Source of the DNA: Prinia subflava
Taxonomy: Eukaryota; Chordata; Aves; Passeriformes; Cisticolidae
Length of the DNA: 64,000 bases
Direction of reading: 5' to 3'
Assembly: GCF_021018805.1 (NCBI RefSeq)
Contig: NC_086257.1
Span: forward strand, 21,799,193 to 21,863,192
Shown here: piece by piece, positions 21,901-34,714 of the stretch
Numbering within the stretch: position 1 is the stretch's first letter
Layout: each line of letters opens with the position of its first letter
Translations under genes and position numbers: made by a program
Notes under the pieces: model-generated
What the model was told of the DNA's origin: nothing
Seen by the model: only the letters and a program-made list of their open reading frames with translations
The model's database searches: none

Positions 21901-21926
21901 GAGGTCACTTACACAAGTGTGACCTC
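21901..21926. promoter_or_regulatory. Inverted pair of nuclear-receptor half-sites
   Basis: GAGGTCAC at 21901-21908 and GTGACCTC at 21919-21926 are exact inverted 8-base arms with a 10-base spacer. Each contains the AGGTCA half-site recognised by many nuclear receptors. The 12-base gap between half-sites is not a canonical receptor spacing, so the pairing may be coincidental. Confidence 0.25.
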
Positions 21927-23689
21927 ACTGCAGTTGGTTCTGCTCTGCATTTGAGGTGATTGAGTGAAGAAGTTGGCTCAGTTGCTGCTGAGGAAACACA
22001 GTGTTCATGTTTCTAAGTGTTACTTTAAATATAGGGGATTTTCTTTTCACATTTGTGTTATTCAGAGCTAAAAAGGGGCTGGTCTTTTCTAGCTAAATCA
22101 AAATGTTACTTTAGGGTTTGTTGTTTTTTCTTTTTTTTGTACCTCCTTTCTCCTTTACCACAAACCACCTACTTCTACATTTCCTAAAAGTTTTTTGGAT
22201 TTAACAGGAATAAATTCTGTGCTCTCCTCAAGTAGGTTTAGCTTTGTTACCTGTTAAGCAGCAGCACCCTTTGTCACCAGTTGAGAAATGGGTCCAGTGC
22301 ACTCAAGTTTCATGACCATGACAGGGAGAGACAAATGGGCCCCCTTCATCCCCCCAGCTGCTTGGTGGCTTCTTCTCTTTTGGTTTATTTTCTGCTGCCT
22401 CTCACTGCTGGGTGAGGTGTGTCCGTGTGTCACACTGCTCTTAAGAAGGAGAGATTTTAAATTTTTCAACCACTAATTTTTTAAGAAAAGGTTTTGAAAT
22501 GAAGAGTTTCCAGCAGCATTGATGGGGCAAAACTCATCCCCTTTGTCCATGAGCTTTGCTTGCTGAAGGAGCATTGGGTTTGGGTTATTTAAAAGAAGAT
22601 TTTCCCAATGTTTTTAGGGCAAAATGCGTTCATCTTTGCAGAGGACTAAATAATTGGGGATGAGTGGCTGTCGCTGTGTTGCAGCAGGGATGGTGGGAAG
22701 GTCTGGCCCTGCTCAGGGCTCATCTCTCTTGCTGGGTCCTGGAACCAGAGTAAGCTGAGGAGCATGAGCTGTCAAAGGGAGAGGTGGGACACAAATCAAG
22801 GCACATATAAGGCTTTCCCTGCTCTTATTTGGATTATTTGCAGCTTTTTTTGCTGATTTGCATGAAGGCAGAGTTGTGAGTTTATCAAACACTGCTATAA
22901 TGACTTCTGCACAGTTCAGGAACATCCTCTGGTGCCATCTCCTCCAGGCAGGGCCCTGTAGGGAGAGGGTGGCAGTGTGAGAATGACAAATGGGATCAGG
23001 ATGCTTTTCATATGAGTGGATAGTACAGACAGGATGCTCTGGGGAGCCTGGGGGGACAGGCAGGGAAGTCTGGGACTGGGTGCCATGCAAAGCAAAGCCT
23101 GCCTGATTTGAAAGATGGAGAGGATGTGCTGTGATGTTACCAGTGGGAAAGGATGAGCAGGTGGGAGAAGAATGACAAACACCTACGCTTTGATTCTGGA
23201 ACATGTGGTGGTTTGGGCATGAGGAGTTTGTTGTTTGTTCTTGCCTTGCCAGTCAGATCACAAGACACGTGCTTTGTGTGAGGGAGAGCTGCAAAGATTG
23301 CACCTTGCTAGAGTCCTGTGGGTCCTCCAAAGACAAGAATAAATACACTATCTATCCCAAAATACAAAGAAGGAGTGGTGCTGGAAAGCCAGGCAGGACT
23401 GGGCGTGGGGCAGGTGAGGAGGTGACAGCTCAGCCCCACGTCAGGACGTGTCAGTGGGAGTTGCAGATCATCACCCTCTTCGCTACCATGTTAACACTGC
23501 TAACACTCAACCAGACTGCAGAAAAAGGTTTAAAAAAATGCGTTTTATTTTCTTTTGTGGGTAAATGAGCCACAAGTCCCTGTGGGGGAGGCACAGTGCA
23601 CTGCCCCGGGATGCTCAGCTCTCTGCAGGGGATGGGATGGGATGGAGGGAAGCACCAGGAGATGCTCTGGCCCACCCCAGGCTCACATC
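21927..23689. other. Non-coding sequence, no gene seen
   Basis: Mixed unique sequence with a short GGGAT tandem (about 23628-23648). Open frames reach 163 codons (22713-23204, minus) and carry no family signature. I recognise no repeats. Confidence 0.55.
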
Positions 23690-23840
23690 TGCCCCGGCGC
23701 TGCTCCGGTGCTCCCCGTATTTGGTGGTCTTTAATTCGGCATTACATACCCGGGGCTTGTCTGCAGCTCGTATGATTCAAAGTTCTCCATGGGGTCTAAT
23801 GTACAAGGCCTGGCCTGTTTTCATTAGGTTTCCTGAGCTC
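23690..23840. promoter_or_regulatory. Candidate conserved non-coding block
   Basis: The stretch retains several CpGs in mixed sequence (GCCCCGGCGCTGCTCCGG, TTAATTCGGCATTACATACC, CAGCTCGTATGATTC). It combines homeodomain-like TTAAT cores with GATTCAAAG. It is repeat-free. The call is a style-and-motif judgement; alignment to other amniotes would test it. Confidence 0.25.
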
Positions 23841-24099
23841 TCCTCCCTTCTCCCCAGTGTTGCTGCACAAAGACACTTTTGTCAGGCAATGTTGGACTCT
23901 CCTCAAAATCCAAGCACTTTCAGGAAAGGACTTGGAAGTCTATCTTCTCAGTTTCCATATCCCTTTGCCCTCTGCTCTGGCATTTGGTTTGATTGGTTGT
24001 AGAGTTGTCCTTTTTCCCCCCCTCCCCTACTTCTTTTTGTTGATCTGTCTGTGCTGGAGTCTATCTTGCAAAGAAAAAAGTGTATTGCAAATTGTGTAA

Positions 24100-24780
24100 G
24101 CCAGCTCTCTGAATTATTGCACATTGTAAAGTATTAACTCCTTCAGTTCTCGGCTGGTTTAAGTGCTAGGACCAAAATCATGATAGGAATGTTAAAGGAG
24201 TATTATTATATTTTATGTTCACTGCCACAAGTTTAGCAAGAAATTTAATCTCCCCTCTCTTGCTCACACTCTCTCTCTTTCTCTGCCTCTTGAGGAAAAA
24301 AAAAAAAAAAATAAAAGAAAAAAAAGGAGGAAAACTGGCACCGAACTTCCATTTGACTTGGCAACTTTTTCACTAATGTGATTTGATATGCTTTACTAGA
24401 AAGGGTAACATGGTAATGTTTCAGAAGAAGCCGATTTCCTATTAGTGAAAGTATGGTATATAAAGATCAGGCATCGCTATTAAACTCTTCAATCAATGAA
24501 TTTATAGCCTATTCTAAGTGGTAATGATATAATGGAATGCAATATTTTAATATTGGAAAATATGTTTGGTTTGACGTTTTGGGGATTCCAGGAAACACTG
24601 CTATTTATATAGCTGCATCTGGGCAAAAATTAAAAACAGGGAAAAAAGAGGATTATAAAAGGAAACGCAGCCAAATTGTTTGAAATCAATCTATCCAAGA
24701 TGCTTTCATAATGTCTTATATATAAAAATCATGCTTGCTCTTTTCATGTTTCTGTTTCCTCAGACTACGATTTTATCATG
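24100..24780. promoter_or_regulatory. AT-rich candidate regulatory block with CT/A-rich tract
   Basis: A pyrimidine tract (24252-24292) and an A-rich tract (24296-24325) are simple sequence. From 24335 to 24760 the sequence is AT-rich but complex, with motifs such as CACTAATGTGATTTGATATG, TTCAATCAATGAATTTATAG (PBX/HOX-like) and CTAAGTGGTAATGATATAAT. No repeat family was recognised. It looks like constrained non-coding DNA, but this is inference. Confidence 0.3.
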
Positions 24781-25880
24781 ATTTATGCACCCAAGTATAC
24801 TGATACTGTGAACAGTGTGGTGGGTTCTACTTTGTTTCCCGCATTTCTTAGCCAGTTTGCAGATTACCTTCACAGGGGCAGAGGTGGAAATAGTATTTCT
24901 GCCTATGTGATATAATTATATTATAATTCCTACAGAAGAGGACTAAGTACAGCCCCCATGTTTCAATTTATAATGCACTGTCAGCTCTGAGGGATGATAT
25001 GAAACTGTATTGGATCAAAGATTACCAGCATCAGACAGGGTTGCTGCTCTCTCTGCTTTTCTTTTTCCTTTTTTTTTTTTTTATGTACCTGATTGACTCT
25101 CTGCAGTTTTTGAAGAATAATATTTTGCTTAAAAGTAAAATATCACATTCTTGCAAGCCTGATTAAGTTACTTTTAGGGGTGGGAGGTGGTTGCTTGCCA
25201 TATATGAGCAGCTGTTAAGCTCCTTCCATTATATTTTAACATCTAACATCTTGCATATACCTTTTAATTGTTAATGTGGTCAGGCAATAAATTCACTGTC
25301 TATGGGGAACTAAGAATAATTTTCCAAATTTCATTCTCTCTAGCCAGTTGCTAGGAAATGAAGTGCTTTGGTTAATAATGCATTTAAGATATTTGCAAGA
25401 TCTCAGTTTAATATTTGTTCTGTATCTACATGAAATTCTGACCAAAAGAGAAAGCTTGATTAAAATACATTTAGTTTTTGGAAGCATTTAGCACTGGCTT
25501 GAAACATACTACTAAAAATTATGAAATCATTTTGCAGACGAATAGGAAAATATTCTTTGAAATCTGACAAGGTTTATTTGAAATAATGCTTACTTTAAAA
25601 AATAACTCCTTGTAGGTCTTACAATTCTACAGTTCTTACTGAAAAATGGTTTCCCAGTAGCATACATATCCTATATCAATGTAACTAAATTTATATTGTT
25701 ATAAATTTTTGAGGTTGGATTCTTGAGTTTTGAAATTAAATAACCACAGTTAACTGTATTAAATGTAGACTTGAATTTGATCGAAAATAACTAAAGCACT
25801 TATGACAACCTCTGTAAATGCTTAAATACTTTAGTTGTGTTTGTGAGCATTAAATTGTATTATAAGGAGCCAACACTGAG
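24781..25880. other. AT-rich unique sequence, no gene seen
   Basis: Complex AT-rich sequence with a T14 run at 25069-25082. Open frames are very short, as expected at this composition. No repeat family was recognised. Confidence 0.55.
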
Positions 25881-26200
25881 TATACAAGCTCCTGTGGGAC
25901 ATCTTGGACTTTTGGGAGATTAAAAAATCCCACATTAATGAAATTTTGCAAGTTTTTTATTTAATAGATAGTGCTTTTCAGGGTATGCAGAATAATTGGT
26001 AGCGGAATGCTATATGCATCTTTACACTCACACCACATAACGTATATAATTACTTGGAGAAACTGCTTAACTTTAATGGGGCGTTTCTTGATCATATAAT
26101 AGGAAAACTAACAGCTTTAATTAAGATTTATGAAGCAGAGAGGTAATATATTCTGCTAAATTAGGTAACTATTGGTGGGTAGTGTATTTTTAAGCAATTA
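25881..26200. promoter_or_regulatory. AT-rich candidate conserved non-coding block
   Basis: Contains AATAATTGGTAGCGGAATGC, TATATGCATC (octamer-like), GGGGCGTTTCTTGATCATAT and GCTTTAATTAAGATTTATG, a mix of POU-, homeodomain- and HOX-like cores. It has isolated retained CpGs in an AT-rich background and no recognisable repeat. Confidence is low without alignment. Confidence 0.25.
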
Positions 26201-29200
26201 AAGGCCCGATCCTGCAGCTCTTCTGCTGTGTAAGCCGCTGCCAGCTCTTGCAAGGAGTTCTGCTGCCACGCGAGGGAGGGCTGCAGAATGGGGCTGGATC
26301 TTGTGTTTTGCATTCCCTGAGGTATGGCAGAGAAGAGCTCTGGGTTTATTTCTGTTTTTAGGCCCGGCTTTGAGTAGTTTTTCCTGCTCTAACTGCTTGG
26401 AGTGTAGCAATCATCAGAAGGAAGCAGCAGGCGGTTCATGCGAGCGGTGGATCAGCTCCAAGGAGGGCTCATCTCTGGAGGGAAGTGTGAGCAGGGCTGC
26501 TTGGGGATAAGCTGGAGTGGGGAGCAAGCAGGGAATTTTTTCCATCTGGGAAACTATCCATCAGAGGAGAGGTGCTGGGGGCTCTTGGAAGGGCTGTGAT
26601 GTATGGTGGGGCAGGACATGGGTGCCACGTGCCGGAAAAACCCACAGATATGTGCAGAAAATGGGATTGGACCAGAACCTTTTGGATTTTCATGGTGCAA
26701 ACTTCCATTCTCTTTTGTCTCATGTGTTGCATGATGAATATGGTTTTTTCCCCTCATTAAATCATAGGTGAATGTGTCTCAGGCCTGGGCATGGCCAATC
26801 TGCATTTCTGCTGTACCCTTGCATGTCTGTAAAACTGGAGGAAGAATGCACAGTCCTTTATTTCAATAAATGATCTTAATTTTAAACCACACCTGTGCAC
26901 AACCAATCTTCTCTAAATGGCTAATTTCAACCCAAGCACACCTAAGCACAAATCATTGCCTTTCTGAAGTACAAACACCTGACTGAGAGAGATCTTGTGA
27001 ACTAAGTATGAGGAACATCTGAATTAGGGAGCGATTGATTTATTCTTTAAAATGAGCCAGATACTTTAATGCAGTTTAATGCCTGGTAGAAATTAAAGTT
27101 CCACTCCACAGATTTCTTTAGAAGTCTTCTGTATAATTGCAAAATGGGGAACTTGACTAAGACCATTAGTTGGACACTTCTGCTGCTGGGCTGTGAACTC
27201 TTTTTTGGTTTTTCCTAAGCAAGTGCCCTTTGAATCCAACGTTAGCCATGTTACTTGGAAGTTACTTGGACTACCAAGAATAAATTTGTTTTATGGTTGG
27301 GTTTAGTTGGTTTTGTTTTCCCTGTGCTCAGAGCAGTTCCCCATTTAAACTGGAGGAACTGGCACTATCTGAGCTAAGTAGAAGCAGCACTGCTAAGGAA
27401 ATAAGGGTCCTTGAGCACTAGGATGTGGTGGGAATTGAATACATTTGGTATCCCTCAAGTACATTCAGTTCCTCTGTGTTGCTGCCTTGTATTTTGCCCC
27501 AGTTCCTCAGCTCAATTCTTGTTTGCCTGGTGCTCATTGTACCTGTCTGATGAAAGGAAGAAACCTCCCAAATTTTCATGTAGGCTGCAAGAGTCAGCTG
27601 GTGACACCTCCCAGTTCCAACCTTTATAGGGAAAGCAACTGGGACAACCCCAATTTTCATTTAAAATACAGAGAGTTTCCAGCACCACTTGAGGAAAAGC
27701 AGTGCTTGAAAACATTGCCTGGAGTACCAAGCCCAGTGTCTCATTAAACAAAAACTATCTCAGGATGTTCAGGTCCCCCTTCTCCTAATCCATGACTTTT
27801 GTATCCTACACGTTGGCAGTGTGCAGTTTTGGGGTTGATCAGAGACATTGGCCCCAAATTTGACCCATGGGTGCCTGTGCTTGCTCTGCACGCCACGTTT
27901 GAAAGCTCACATATCATCCAGGCCATATTTCTAATGAATCTGGCTTGGGAAAAATATGAGCACTAAACAGAAGAGTAGGGCCGTGGGAAGCACATTTTTA
28001 AAAGTACGCCCAACCAGATAAATAGACTTTTTAAACCCAAAATAAACAGATAGAGAAAACTCACTTAGGCAAAGGATGCATAAATTATCTTTACCCTGAG
28101 GATGCAGTAAGTTATTCCCTCTTTACATTCAAAACCTCTGTTTTCCAAGTCTGTATTTCATGTCTAATCACTAAGAATGCCCTCTTTGACTTCACCCGTG
28201 CCTGCAATCATGCCCTTTCCTGAGTAGGGCCCATTTGTCATGTGGGGAAAGAGGGTTTAATTAAGTAGGGAAAATATACCGAAGGTAGAAACTGAGCTCT
28301 GGCCATTTTTCCATAGCAAATACATGAAAAAACATGTATAGATGAGCCTAAACTTTTATTTTTTCTTCATGAAAGGACATTTTTTGGTTCCCCACTTTAC
28401 TCCTCAAAATCCAAAGAGTTTCTGGGTAAGACAGATGAGAGTCTTGTATAAAAGAACAAAGGTGGAATGTGCATTTACTGCTCCCCAAGAAATACATTTT
28501 TCAAATTCAATTTTTTTCCTTCATTTCTCTTTTTCCTCTGGGAATCTAGCAAATGTCTCTGTTGTGTGCTCCAAAGAGAGTCAAGGTTTTAACAGGGAAG
28601 GGTCAACAAAAAAAAGGCAACTTGTAGATCTCAAGCTAAAATTCCAAGTATTCCTTTGAAACAAAAATATTGAGAGAAACAAAGGGGAAAGCTATCAAGA
28701 AAAGCATTTAAATTCCTGAAAGGCAAGGGAAACTTTAACTTTCATGCCAGCAAAAAGGTTACATGGGTTTTATATTGGAGCTTTACTTACTGTTGTGCTT
28801 AATTGCATATGATCACTTACTATGAAAAATGCAACAACCTGCAGAACCTGTACCTTGTCCTTGAGTTGTAGTACATGCAAAAATGCAAAAAAGGATCTGC
28901 CTGTAGATTTTCCTAAGTTTTCAGAACAAGCAGGGTGTTTTTTAAGCAAATCTATGGTCACAGTTTAGCTCCAGTCTAACTCGGGATCCTCAGCAGCCTG
29001 GTGCATTTCTCTGTTCCCACATTTGTTTTCTGTGTGACTCTTTGCATCCTTAGGCCATTGTGACAATCTTTTTGATTTCTTTAAGGTGGCATTCAGACAA
29101 ACAGTTGCTCTGATGGGTACTGGAAGACAGGCTGGTACTTGGCCAGTTCTTGAATTTCCACGCTGTCACTTTGTACCCACTGACAAAACATGCCCCAGAG

Positions 29201-31327
29201 TGACTTTGCAGGTGCTGGTGCACTGAGATAGTACTTTGAAAGAGTCATATTGTAAAGGACTGATTTTGCTTCTCTCAAAGTTGTGGCAAAACTCACAAAA
29301 TGGTGAAAAAGAGAACTGGGCTCATGTTATCCCAGGCATGGTTACAGTCCAGGCTTTTCTTATGGAACTATTTCCTAGGAAATCTGGGTTTATCTTCTGA
29401 AGCCATGAATTATTCTTCTCCAAGCTGAAATAAGATGCTGTGGGGACAAAAGGACAAGGGGTAGCAGAGTGACAGAAATGGCAGGTCCTCTCACAGAGCT
29501 ATGGAAATGTGTCGACACTTTTGCAGAAGGGATGAGAGAAGCCTTCTTTCTCTTTACATGAAAAGCATGGGGAGGAAAGGAAAAGGGCTGCTGCATTTCT
29601 ATCATCTATAATCCTCCACTTAACCTATGAATTAGCCCTTGTGTGAGCAAAAAGGAAAGTTGGTGGCTAAACCATAACCCGCCCCCCCAAGTGGGTACAA
29701 GTCTTCCTTTTCCCGTCCTGAGCACTATATATAATGGGCCCCTTGAATTAAGGAGATATATTAAAAAGAATCCTGGCTGGCTTGCCCCATTTTCTTCCTG
29801 GCTGTGCATATATTTATGTAATGTCCAATACCCCAGGACCAACCTCTTCAGAGCTGGTGTCAAGGTGTAAGGTGCAATTTTAACCTAGTAATTCCATACC
29901 CGCTTTAAACTGCTGGCACGAATGTTGGCAGGAGTAGTGCCTAATTACTCGTTTATACCCAAACTGCAAATTAGGTTTAGCTTCAGTGTGCACTGTGGTT
30001 CACAGGGAGGGTGAAAATATGTGCAGAGTTACCTATGAGGGAGCCTGAGCCAGCTAAAACAAAGACAGAGTTCAGAAAGTAGAAAATCCCACAGAGAGCT
30101 GTACAGTTTGGCCAAGGACCCTCACTCTGCCATAGCTGATACCACGTACTCTAACGGAAAATACGAGAGCTTTTGAAACAGAAAGAATGAGAGGACTTCT
30201 CTGTGGGTTGCCACAGAGGGGGAGATTCAGCTGAGCTAGCCTGAGCTGTCTGAATGTTTGGCTCCACCTTGATGTGGCACTCAAAGCCCTCTCAGTGGGT
30301 GAGAGTGAGAAGACCATAGTGAGTCCATCCCCCTGGGGTATTGACTGCAGCAAGAGCCTGGGTGCCACTTACTCAGAAGCAACTTCCCTAAAGCTGGGTG
30401 AGATGCTTTTTGATCAGTTTGATAGCTGTAGATAATAAAATGCCAGAGTTTGTGGTTATAGTTTATTTTTTTGTGAAGCTGGCATCCAGAGGAACCCTCA
30501 CCATCAGCCAGGTCCCCTTCCTACCTGGGTGTGAGGTGGGATCCTACCTGGCTGTGTTGGAATGCTCTTGTTCCAAGGGCTGGGTTGCATCCATGCAGAT
30601 TGTTGGAGGGTAAGAGCGAAGCAACTCAGTCTGGTCAAAGGGAGTTTATCAGTGAATCCATGAATGAAGACAGAAAAATGTGGACTCTGTGATTTCTGGT
30701 CTCTTGCTATTTCTGCCAAACTGTGTCTAATGTGCGAGCCATTGATGGCAGCTGCTTGGGGCTGGAGGCAAGGAAATGTCAGTGACAGTAGCTGTGTTTG
30801 TTTATGCAGGCAAAAAGATGATGAAACGGGACCTCTTCCAAGGGAAGCTGTGTGTCCACTAAACAGAGAGTATCTGTGTTGTGAGCAACCTCCCCGCAAA
30901 GAGACTGCTCTATCTCTGGGCAACACCACCAACAAACCATTGTCCCATCCTTGCTGAATGTCCTCTTTACCTGAGCCCAGGAATGCCTTTGTCCTGAAGG
31001 AGCAGCAGGTGTTTAGCAGCGAGTGGCCTCTGTGTCTGACTGGTGCCAGCCTGCAGCCCGACTGGCCGCGGCGAGAGACGTGCCATTTTTTATTATGCAG
31101 AAGGAAATTTTGCAAATATGCCCAAGGGTGAGGCAACATCAATAAGCAGGGAATGAACGCTCTATTACATTCATTTGGTTTCGTAACTTCTGTTGGGTCA
31201 CAGGGGAACTGCTAAAGAAAACAAAACAAAATCTCTTGTATGCCGGCTATATTTAGTAGTACGGAGCTTTGCGTTTGTTCTGGGGCTGAAGAACAGCATG
31301 TCCAAACCTGGAGATTGAGGTTGAGTG
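26201..31327. other. Non-coding sequence, no gene seen
   Basis: The phrase GGCCCGATCCTGCAG at 26203 recalls the opening of the palindromic repeat at 4370, but too little follows to call a copy. Open frames reach 212 codons (30504-31142, minus) without a family signature. A small CpG patch lies at 31056-31080 (GACTGGCCGCGGCGAGAGAC). Nothing else was recognised. Confidence 0.55.
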
Positions 31328-31405
31328 TGTACTTAAGCCCTGGTCCTGCAAAGCTTATGCATGTTCCTGACTTTGCAGGTTTTGAGTACAAATGAGCTCT
31401 GGTGT
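31328..31405. repeat. Diverged copy of the ancient palindromic repeat
   Basis: CTTAAGCCCTGGTCCTGCAA, then AGCTTATGCATGTTCCTGACTT, follows the same order as the 4370-4470 element (gatccagcaaagca / aagcatgtg). The inverted partner arm is no longer recognisable. I call it a degraded relative of that family. Confidence 0.45.
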
Positions 31406-32022
31406 AACGAGCCCGCTCACGGGATGTAACGGGAAGTGTCTGTGACCCACGTGGATTATTCCTCGCACGTCCCTAATGCTCACACACGTACAGGAGTACA
31501 CCGTGTGTTTGTGCTTGTGTGGGGTATGGAGACATCCTTGAACTGAAGGGAAAAAATGCTGGCCTTTGCCTTTCGATTCCCTATCCAAATGTGGCTAAAA
31601 TAGTATCTTATATAAAATAACTTGATTGTGTGATTTGACATCAAACAAAATTCCCAGTGGTGGCTGGAGGTCCCTGCAGTGGTTGCCACTTCCAGGCCTC
31701 ATGGGCTCTAAAACCAAATAATATGAACCCTTTTCCACCAGAGCATGTGAATACAGCCTCGTCATACCTTTATTTTTCCCTTTATTATAGCCCACAGATT
31801 GCAGGGTGTTTCTGGAGGGGGGATTCAAAATAATTTATATGTATATGTTAGAGAATGTTGGGATCTGTATGGACCTGTTGTCTACCAACAGTGGTCAGGA
31901 TGAATTAAAATCAGTCAGGAGTTTTCACAGTAATTTTAACAGGTTTTCCAGTTCTTGACAATCAAAACTCATGAATTAGATGCCTTGGAAGCATGGAAGT
32001 TAGAGCACATGGATTTCTTAAG
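31406..32022. other. Unique sequence, no gene seen
   Basis: Mixed sequence with a few CpGs near 31410-31450 and no supportable coding segment or repeat. Confidence 0.55.
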
Positions 32023-32118
32023 GTTTTTTTTTTAGTGTTTTGTTTTGTGGTGTTTTTTTTTTTTTTTTTTTGGTTTGTTTTTTTTTTTTTTTTTTTGGTT
32101 TGGTTTTTGTTTTTCTCT
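32023..32118. repeat. Long interrupted poly-T tract
   Basis: Nearly 100 bases of T runs interrupted by G or GG (TTGGTTTG-type interruptions), including two runs of about 20. It could be a degraded retroposon tail in reverse orientation, but no retroposon body is recognisable to its left. Length in any assembly should be regarded as approximate. Confidence 0.85.
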
Positions 32119-32590
32119 CCAAGGTTTTGAGTTTCCTAAGGTAGCTTCCAAGAGCTAAGGTTTAAAGAAAACCTCAGATTTCAGTACTGATGCTAAAATT
32201 GGAAGAGCCAGTGGTACACCCAGTTGTGCTATGAATATATAATGGCTCATGAGCTTCCAGAGTATCTCTGTTGTCATTGCAGTGTGTTATGTATTCTAAG
32301 TTGACTACCCAGGTGGTCAGATTCATGATGTGCCTATTCAATTGAAAAGAGAATTTAAACTTTGATGATGGAGGATGACACATTTACAAATATGTCTCCA
32401 AAATGCCCTTCTGTGATGAATCTGGGAGGTTCCTGCTGCTGCATTCCCCCAGCCCACAGGAGAGTCCCACAGCAGGGACTAAAGGCAAGGCACAGCCTTG
32501 CAACAGGCATCACTCTCCTTTGTAGCTGATAAAAACACAGGTGAAAACAATACATAAATTCTTTTGATTATTTAAAAGTTGCAGCAAAAA
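32119..32590. other. Unique sequence, no gene seen
   Basis: No recognisable repeat, motif cluster or open frame of note. Confidence 0.5.
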
Positions 32591-32960
32591 CTCATGCTTC
32601 TGCTTGTCTCCCCATTACTTTACATAAAATTGTTATGCATTCTAAGTAGTAGCAGCCTGGGCCTCTTGACCTCACAAGAAGAGCTGTTACTATACATTTA
32701 ACAAAAACAAGGTATTATGTATTAGCCTACACATTTTGCAATAGCTCCAGCAATCTAGTAACTACAGTCCAATTTAAACCGTGCCTGGAGGCAACAAAAA
32801 TTGCACAAAATGGCAGCTAATTTATAGAAGGGAGAGAGGAAATATTTGGGGGTCTATTCCTTCAAGCCATCTGATTCGTATTATTGACTCATTTAGAAAA
32901 CAGAAAGTGAGCAGAGACAAGTTTTTAAGGAGTTTGGTTTCACACAAATGACTTGCAATT
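32591..32960. promoter_or_regulatory. Candidate conserved non-coding block
   Basis: Repeat-free AT-leaning sequence with phrases such as AAATTGTTATGCATTCTAAG (POU-like), ATTTTGCAATAGCTCCAGC (C/EBP-like TTGCAAT) and TTGCACAAAATGGCAGCTAA. No open frames of note. The call is based on motif style only. Confidence 0.22.
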
Positions 32961-34714
32961 GCAGCCCATTATTTTTATACCAAGACTTCATTAGTCATAT
33001 CCCCATCAAACCTGTGAGCAGTGTCAAATGTTTTCAGAAAACACACCAGGACAGGTATGGAACTCATCAGCCTGTGGCAAAGGTCGCTCTCATTAAGGAG
33101 TCAAAAATGAAAACTTTCAGTGTCTCTAACACATTGCACAGACGTTCCTGCCCCCACTTCTGAAACGCGGGGCCGAGCGAGCACCTCCTGCTCCCCAGAC
33201 ATTCAAATAAGATCAAGATGACAGGGCAAGAAAATGAATAGGATTCTTAACTGGCTGTACTTTATAATATGGTACTGATTGGAAACAACCAGAAAGTTGT
33301 TTGCCATGTCTATAGTACCATTTCCTGAGGTTAAACACAACATCTGAAATGAAGCAATTAAGTCTTCTTAAAGGAAAAAAGGAAAAGATGGGGTGGGGGA
33401 AAGAAAGACAAGAGGAGAGGACGTGGGTCTGCGTGGTGCTGACTCGGCACGCCAGCCATGCTCCGATGAGCAAAAGAAATGTCTGTGCAAACTTCTTCCC
33501 ACCTGGGAGGTTGGAGGGGAGACAGGAGAGCTGTGACACCGGAGTTGTTCGGGGCTGGCTCTCAAGCTGTGCCGTGACAGATGTGTTTTGAGGAATTTTG
33601 AGGCGCGGAGATAAGAATAACAAAAAAGCCATTCACTGAAGCACAGTTACACAGGCTTAGCACAAAGGGGTGAAGAGAAAATGTGTCAATGCGCTCCTTA
33701 TTTGTGGAAGGTTGGCCACGTTTCTGCAGCACGCTGCAGTCGGGTCTGGGGGCTGTTGCTAACAGCAGCAAGGGTTGCTGTCTTGCCCCGTAGAAGTTAT
33801 TCAGAGGTTCCTGGGAATTAAAGAGGATTCCCTTCAGCTGCCTCATTCTGGGACACAACAAAGTCCTTCTGATGTAGAAAATGTTTATCTTACAGAGGCT
33901 TTGCTTATTTAAAAATAGTGTCCATGGGGCTTTACATAAGATGGCAGAAATAATTTTAGGAAGTTTTTTGTTTTGTAACTGCTCGGCTCATGGAGACTTG
34001 GATTTGCTTTTTGTGCTCTGAGCATGTCCTTGGGCAGCCAGGGCTGGGGTCTCCAAAATGTCTTGGTCTTGGCTTTTTTAGTCCTCCCCTGTGGATTGCA
34101 ACAGCCTTTGGTTACGGGTATAACCTTTGCTGGGCTCCCTGTCAAACGGGGACAAGAAACCTGAGTTCTGTGGGTTAGTCAGTATTTGCAACATTAATCT
34201 GGGAAGATTTAAGTTCTGTAGCGATTACTTGAAGAAAATAGTTGAAGTTGCAGGTTATCTTGTATGTAGGAAGATGCATGTATGGGTAGCTTAAGAACTG
34301 TTTAGAAATCTCAGTGTCTTGTCCCATGCACCAGCATTTGTGCAGTGCATTCATTCACACCTGACAATATTTACCTCTTCTTATTCCTTGCCTGTTCAAG
34401 CCTATGCATGTGTGCTTGAAATGCTGAAGTGCTTAAACCCCATCCAACCTGGCAGCTGGGGGCACAGATCTTGGAAAAGCAGGGAAAATACCAGTGCAGT
34501 TGGGCAGGTTGTGGCTGCCCTGCTCTCATGTGGCCTCCTGTTAGCTCATTTCTCCCAGTGGAGAGGTGTCTGAAACTGCAGGTTGTTTCTTGAACATGGA
34601 AAATGGAGGTGATGTGATACACAAATAGAGTTTAATTATCTTTGACCATTATTATTGGAGTGTACATAGGGTGAATGGACTCCCTGAGCTGGCTCCTGTT
34701 TCCTTTGGGTGTGT
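32961..34714. other. Non-coding sequence, no gene seen
   Basis: A small CpG patch (GAAACGCGGGGCCGAGCGAG) is at 33164. Open frames reach 139 codons (33213-33632, minus) with no family signature. No repeat was recognised. Confidence 0.55.

Noticed and set aside
26770..26870. Possible MIR fragment (GTCTGTAAAACTGGAGGAAG)
   Set aside because: Only one short block resembles the consensus; no second block in the expected order.
30504..31142. 212-codon minus-strand open frame
   Set aside because: No family features, disordered composition, no splice or promoter context; consistent with a chance frame.
34435..34460. Possible CR1 phrase CCCATCCAACCTGG
   Set aside because: Isolated match; neighbouring CR1 blocks are absent on either side.
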